Assembly: GCA_016931995.1 (NCBI GenBank)
Contig: JAFGDS010000134.1
Span: forward strand, 1-64,000
Direction: 5' to 3'
DNA: 64,000 nt
From: Pirellulales bacterium
GTDB lineage: Bacteria; Planctomycetota; Planctomycetia; Pirellulales; Thermoguttaceae
Below, in pieces: positions 61,323 through 64,000 of this stretch; within the stretch, counting starts at the first letter, position 1; each line of letters opens with the position of its first letter. Made by a program: the position numbers and the translations under genes. The notes under the pieces are model-generated. The model saw only the letters and a list, made by a program, of their open reading frames with translations. It searched no databases and was not told where the DNA came from.

Positions 61323-62168
61323 ATGGCTGACGCCCCGCCTTCCACTCCCGTCGCCCGCGGCCAAGGCAACCGGCTGTACCGGCTCGAGGTCTCCCGCTAC
61401 GAGCAGGTGGCCAGCATGTTGTTGGCCCTGCTGGTGTTCTTCGGCGCGGTGGTGACGATCATGGTCGTCGTATGGCTCACGGGCAAGATCTTCGCCAGCC
61501 ATGCGGCCGTGCCGTTCACCATGGAGGAGATCGGCTCGGACGAGGATCCCATGGGCCCCGGCGACGACATCGAGCCCCCGCCCCCGCAGGAAACCGACCT
61601 GGAGGAAGAGGAGATCGACGAGATCATCGAGGCGGTCGAGGATGTCGTGGCCACGCGGTCGGCGATGCTCGAACGCCGCGTCTCCGGCACGGGCACCGGT
61701 CGGGGCGGCGGCGGCACCGGCACCGGCCGCAAGGGCAAGCCCCGCCGCTGGGAAGTCAGCTTCGCCAAGGGGCTCACGCTCGAGGAGTACGCCAAACAGC
61801 TCGAGTTCTTTGGGATCGAATTGGGCGTAATGATGCCAAACAACCGTGTGGAATACGCCTACAACCTCACACGATCACGCCCCAGCCGACGAAGCGGGAC
61901 GATTGAAGAAGAAAACGCGAGGAAGCGTTTCTACCTCACCTGGCGTCACGGCGAGTTGCAGGAGGCCGACCGGCAGCTTCTGGCCCGGGCGGGAATCCAG
62001 GCCGGCCGGCGGATCATTTTGAAGTTTCTGACCCCCGAGACGGAGCGGAAACTCTACGACCTGGAGAAAACCTACGCCAACGGCCGCGAGGTCCGGCGGA
62101 CGCTCTTCAGCGTTGTGCCCGACGGGGAAGGCTATCAGTTTCAAGTCGTGCGTCAGTGGGAACGTTGA
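61323..62168 (+). CDS. Single-span membrane protein in the Exb operon, TonB-like in layout
   Basis: The 281-residue protein has a cytoplasmic N-terminus, one membrane helix (about 31-54), an acidic/Pro-rich spacer (about 68-110, EDPMGPGDDIEPPPPQETD), a Gly/Thr-rich linker and a C-terminal periplasmic domain (about 140-281). This resembles the layout of energy transducers such as TonB and TolA, though no family similarity is seen by eye. It begins four bases after the preceding stop and 140 bases before exbB. A transducer role is inference. Confidence 0.6.
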   Translation: MADAPPSTPVARGQGNRLYRLEVSRYEQVASMLLALLVFFGAVVTIMVVVWLTGKIFASHAAVPFTMEEIGSDEDPMGPGDDIEPPPPQETDLEEEEIDEIIEAVEDVVATRSAMLERRVSGTGTGRGGGGTGTGRKGKPRRWEVSFAKGLTLEEYAKQLEFFGIELGVMMPNNRVEYAYNLTRSRPSRRSGTIEEENARKRFYLTWRHGELQEADRQLLARAGIQAGRRIILKFLTPETERKLYDLEKTYANGREVRRTLFSVVPDGEGYQFQVVRQWER

Positions 62169-62169
62169 G

Positions 62170-62197
62170 GAGATCCTTCGCCGCGCTCGGGATGACG
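62170..62197. repeat. Half copy of the CATCCTGAGCG element
   Basis: GAGATCCTTCGCCGCGCTCGGGATGACGG, directly after the stop codon of the membrane protein gene. Confidence 0.45.
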
Positions 62198-62308
62198 GAG
62201 ACTTGCCCTGAATAATTTCGATACCCGCCGATCCGCGGGGCCAGTCCCGCCGGATCGCTCGTTTGTTTTTTTTGACCGTTTCGCGACTTAACCCGGACAC
62301 CTCGAACC

Positions 62309-62965
62309 ATGGACTTCTCCGCTGTCACGAATTTCGTCGGCAACATGATTTACGCCGCCTTGGCGGTCGTCGCGTTGTGGGGCGCGTTTTGCGTGATCGT
62401 CGTCTGGCGGCGCGTGGGCCAGACGCGTTTCCGCAACGAAGAGGAGCAAGAGGCATTCCTCGACTCGCTGGACGAGCACCTCACCGCCGGCGACTTCAAG
62501 GCCGCCACGGAGATGTGCGACCAGGACGATCGAGCCATGTCGCAATTGGCCCTGCTGGCCGTCACCAAGAGGAGCCTGGGCTACCGCAAGATCCGAACCC
62601 TCATCACGGACCGCTTCCAGCGCGACGTGCTGTCGGATCTCGAATACCGGCTGAGTTGGGTCTACACGGTAATCAAATCGGCGCCGATGCTCGGGCTGCT
62701 GGGCACGGTGCTGGGCATGATGGGGGCGTTCGGCAACCTGGCCAGCGGTCAGAAGGTGAACACGGTCAAATTGGCCGACGACATCAGCTTCGCCCTGATC
62801 ACCACGGCCCTCGGCTTGACCATCGCCATCCCGCTGGTCATCTCGACCGCCTACATCAACGTGCGGATCCGGAAGCTGGAAGACCTGGTGGGCGTGGGCA
62901 TGACGCGGTTGTTGGAGACGTTCAAGGCCGTGCTGTCGGGCGCGCACGCCGGCGGGGAGAAGTAG
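62309..62965 (+). CDS. exbB: MotA/TolQ/ExbB proton channel protein
   Basis: The 218-residue protein has three membrane helices, the first near residue 12-32 and the others around 128-180. The ExbB/TolQ core reads YTVIKSAPMLGLLGTVLGMMGAFGNL and ISFALITTALGLTIAIPLVIS, with the conserved Gly/Thr residues of the channel. Together with ExbD it forms a proton channel that energises a transducer. It precedes two ExbD genes by 3 bases and about 100 bases respectively. Confidence 0.88.
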   Translation: MDFSAVTNFVGNMIYAALAVVALWGAFCVIVVWRRVGQTRFRNEEEQEAFLDSLDEHLTAGDFKAATEMCDQDDRAMSQLALLAVTKRSLGYRKIRTLITDRFQRDVLSDLEYRLSWVYTVIKSAPMLGLLGTVLGMMGAFGNLASGQKVNTVKLADDISFALITTALGLTIAIPLVISTAYINVRIRKLEDLVGVGMTRLLETFKAVLSGAHAGGEK

Positions 62966-62968
62966 TCC

Positions 62969-63487
62969 ATGCCCGAGCAACCCGCCGCCGTGCCCCCAAC
63001 CGATCCGACCGACGATCTCCCGCTGGACGATGCGCCGCCGCTGCCGCGCAAGCCCTTCAAGGACACGGCCGACCTGGACATCACGCCGATGATCGACGTG
63101 GTCTTCCTGCTGCTGATCTTCTTTCTGGTCAGCTCGACGCCGGATCAGGACACGTCGGTCGAGCTGCCGCCGGCGCAGTACGGCCAGGGCGTCAGCCAGC
63201 AGACGTCGGTGATTTTCACCGTGGCAAAGCGGGAGGGCGACCGGCCGGCCGCCGTCTACTTGGCCGACGGCGCGGTCGGCTCGCCGCTGCCGGACGATCC
63301 CAAGCAGCAAGAGGCGGCGGTCGTCGAGGCGGTCGAAAAGGGCTTCCTCGGCGGCGGTAAAACCAGCGTGTTGATCAAGGCCGCGCGCGACGTGAAGGAG
63401 GCCGCCGTGTACCAGGTGGCCCGGGCCATCGGCAAGGCCGAAATCGAGGACGTCAAACTGCACGTCGCCGTATTCGAGGAAGATTGA
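62969..63487 (+). CDS. exbD: ExbD/TolR family biopolymer transport protein
   Basis: The 172-residue protein has a charged, proline-rich N-terminus and a single membrane helix carrying the key aspartate in LDITPMIDVVFLLLIFFLVSS (about residues 36-56). The rest is a periplasmic domain of the ExbD type. The ATG lies three bases after the exbB stop. It is the first of two ExbD-type genes. Confidence 0.88.
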   Translation: MPEQPAAVPPTDPTDDLPLDDAPPLPRKPFKDTADLDITPMIDVVFLLLIFFLVSSTPDQDTSVELPPAQYGQGVSQQTSVIFTVAKREGDRPAAVYLADGAVGSPLPDDPKQQEAAVVEAVEKGFLGGGKTSVLIKAARDVKEAAVYQVARAIGKAEIEDVKLHVAVFEED

Positions 63488-63496
63488 GACATTTAT

Positions 63497-63530
63497 GTCC
63501 TCCCCTCTCCCGTTTGACGGGAGAGGGGGC
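63497..63530. repeat. CCCTCTCCC hairpin
   Basis: CCTCTCCCGTTTGACGGGAGAGG forms a short hairpin. Similar CTCTCCC/GGGAGAGG hairpins are at 40297-40317 and 49302-49327. It lies between the two ExbD genes without a T-run. Confidence 0.5.
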
Positions 63531-63595
63531 GGGGGTGAGGGGGCAAAAAGCCCCGCAACGCGACCGAGCAACTTTCGAGTGGTAGGAACAAGTTC

Positions 63596-64000
63596 GTGTC
63601 GATACAGTTTTCTTGTTCGCAATGCGGCCAGGCCATGCGGGTGGACGATCGCCACGCGGGGGCGAAGGTCCGCTGCCCTCGCTGCGGCGGTCTGACCGTG
63701 GCGCCGGCGGCGGTCGAGCGCGCCGCGCCGGCGGCCAAGGCGCCTCCGCCGCCCTCGCTGGACCCGGACGACGAGGTCGAGCCGGTCGATTTTCGCAAGA
63801 AGGACCGCGAGGAAGACGAGTTGGACATGACGCCGATGGTCGACGTCACGTTCCTGCTTTTGATCTTCTTCATGGTCACCGCGGCGTTCAGCCTGCAGAA
63901 GTCGCTGGAGATCCCCGCGCCGGACGACGATAAAACGGTCACGCAACAGCGGATCGTGGATCCCGAGGAGGGCAACGTCGTCGTGCGGATCGACAAGGAC
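63596..64000 (+). CDS. Second ExbD/TolR protein with N-terminal zinc ribbon (partial)
   Basis: The frame opens at the GTG (AGGA eight bases before) and continues past the window end, with 135 codons visible. The first 33 residues carry CSQCG (7-11) and CPRCGG (27-32), a zinc-ribbon pair, and the ExbD signature DELDMTPMVDVTFLLLIFFMV follows at about 76-96, with the channel aspartate. A zinc ribbon fused to an ExbD protein is a planctomycete-type variant by my recollection. It completes the Exb operon. Confidence 0.82.
   Translation, partial: MSIQFSCSQCGQAMRVDDRHAGAKVRCPRCGGLTVAPAAVERAAPAAKAPPPPSLDPDDEVEPVDFRKKDREEDELDMTPMVDVTFLLLIFFMVTAAFSLQKSLEIPAPDDDKTVTQQRIVDPEEGNVVVRIDKD

Overview
The window is a GC-rich chromosomal segment, most likely from a planctomycete, perhaps of the Pirellulales. 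The case rests on gene content: short secreted proteins and lipoproteins with no family outside that phylum, an N-terminal FRLRTL membrane anchor, a GH106-type glycosidase, a PD40/hydrazine-synthase-alpha-like cytochrome, a TatC with a large insertion, a DUF3467 protein, and a squalene-cyclase-like repeat protein beside ExbB/ExbD. Genes are packed on both strands and are mostly housekeeping; short palindromic repeats fill many of the gaps.

Layout. 0-14.5 kb: small conserved proteins, a HEAT lipoprotein, a diadenylate cyclase convergent with a degenerate GGDEF protein, an ABC-F ATPase, ribokinase, DUF3467, two small exported proteins, QueG and a 1096-residue GH106-like glycosidase. 14.6-24 kb: TatC, a class I mannose-6-phosphate isomerase, a tiny lipoprotein, an RluB-type pseudouridine synthase, a HEPN protein overlapping a partner gene, a PyrK-like subunit, an HDAC-like deacetylase, and a CcsA/HemX-like protein translationally coupled to HemA. 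24-33.5 kb: a minus-strand operon of an exported proline-rich protein, ScpB and an extremely acidic protein; an MgtC/DUF4010 membrane protein; a homocysteine methyltransferase overlapping a UroD-like methyltransferase; a low-GC patch with two small membrane proteins; and a sigma-54 activator. 33.5-49.4 kb: an exported HEAT protein with a receiver-like domain, ArgH, tRNA-Ala(GGC) with promoter and terminator, the PD40/cytochrome protein, a low-GC 816-residue protein built as a duplicated PIN-like unit, MiaA, an OPA-type transporter, a sialidase-like protein, a transglutaminase/TPR protein and a PilZ-like protein. 49.4-64 kb: FtsH, RecQ, a receiver-histidine kinase, an RpoD-family sigma factor, ribosomal protein S1, and an operon of a prenyltransferase-repeat protein, a membrane linker, ExbB, ExbD and a zinc-ribbon ExbD that runs off the window.

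Functional threads are envelope energisation (ExbB/ExbD operon, TatC), tetrapyrrole synthesis (hemA with its coupled membrane partner), nucleotide second messengers (diadenylate cyclase, degenerate GGDEF, PilZ) and glycan use (GH106, sialidase-like, OPA transporter, ribokinase, ManA). The least ordinary items are the duplicated PIN-like protein at 40.4-42.9 kb, the HEPN/partner pair at 18.8-19.6 kb, the acidic protein coupled to scpB, the receiver-like domain in an exported protein, and the many palindromic repeat families, some of which supply the last codons of genes. I found no CRISPR array, rRNA operon, transposase, integrase or phage genes.
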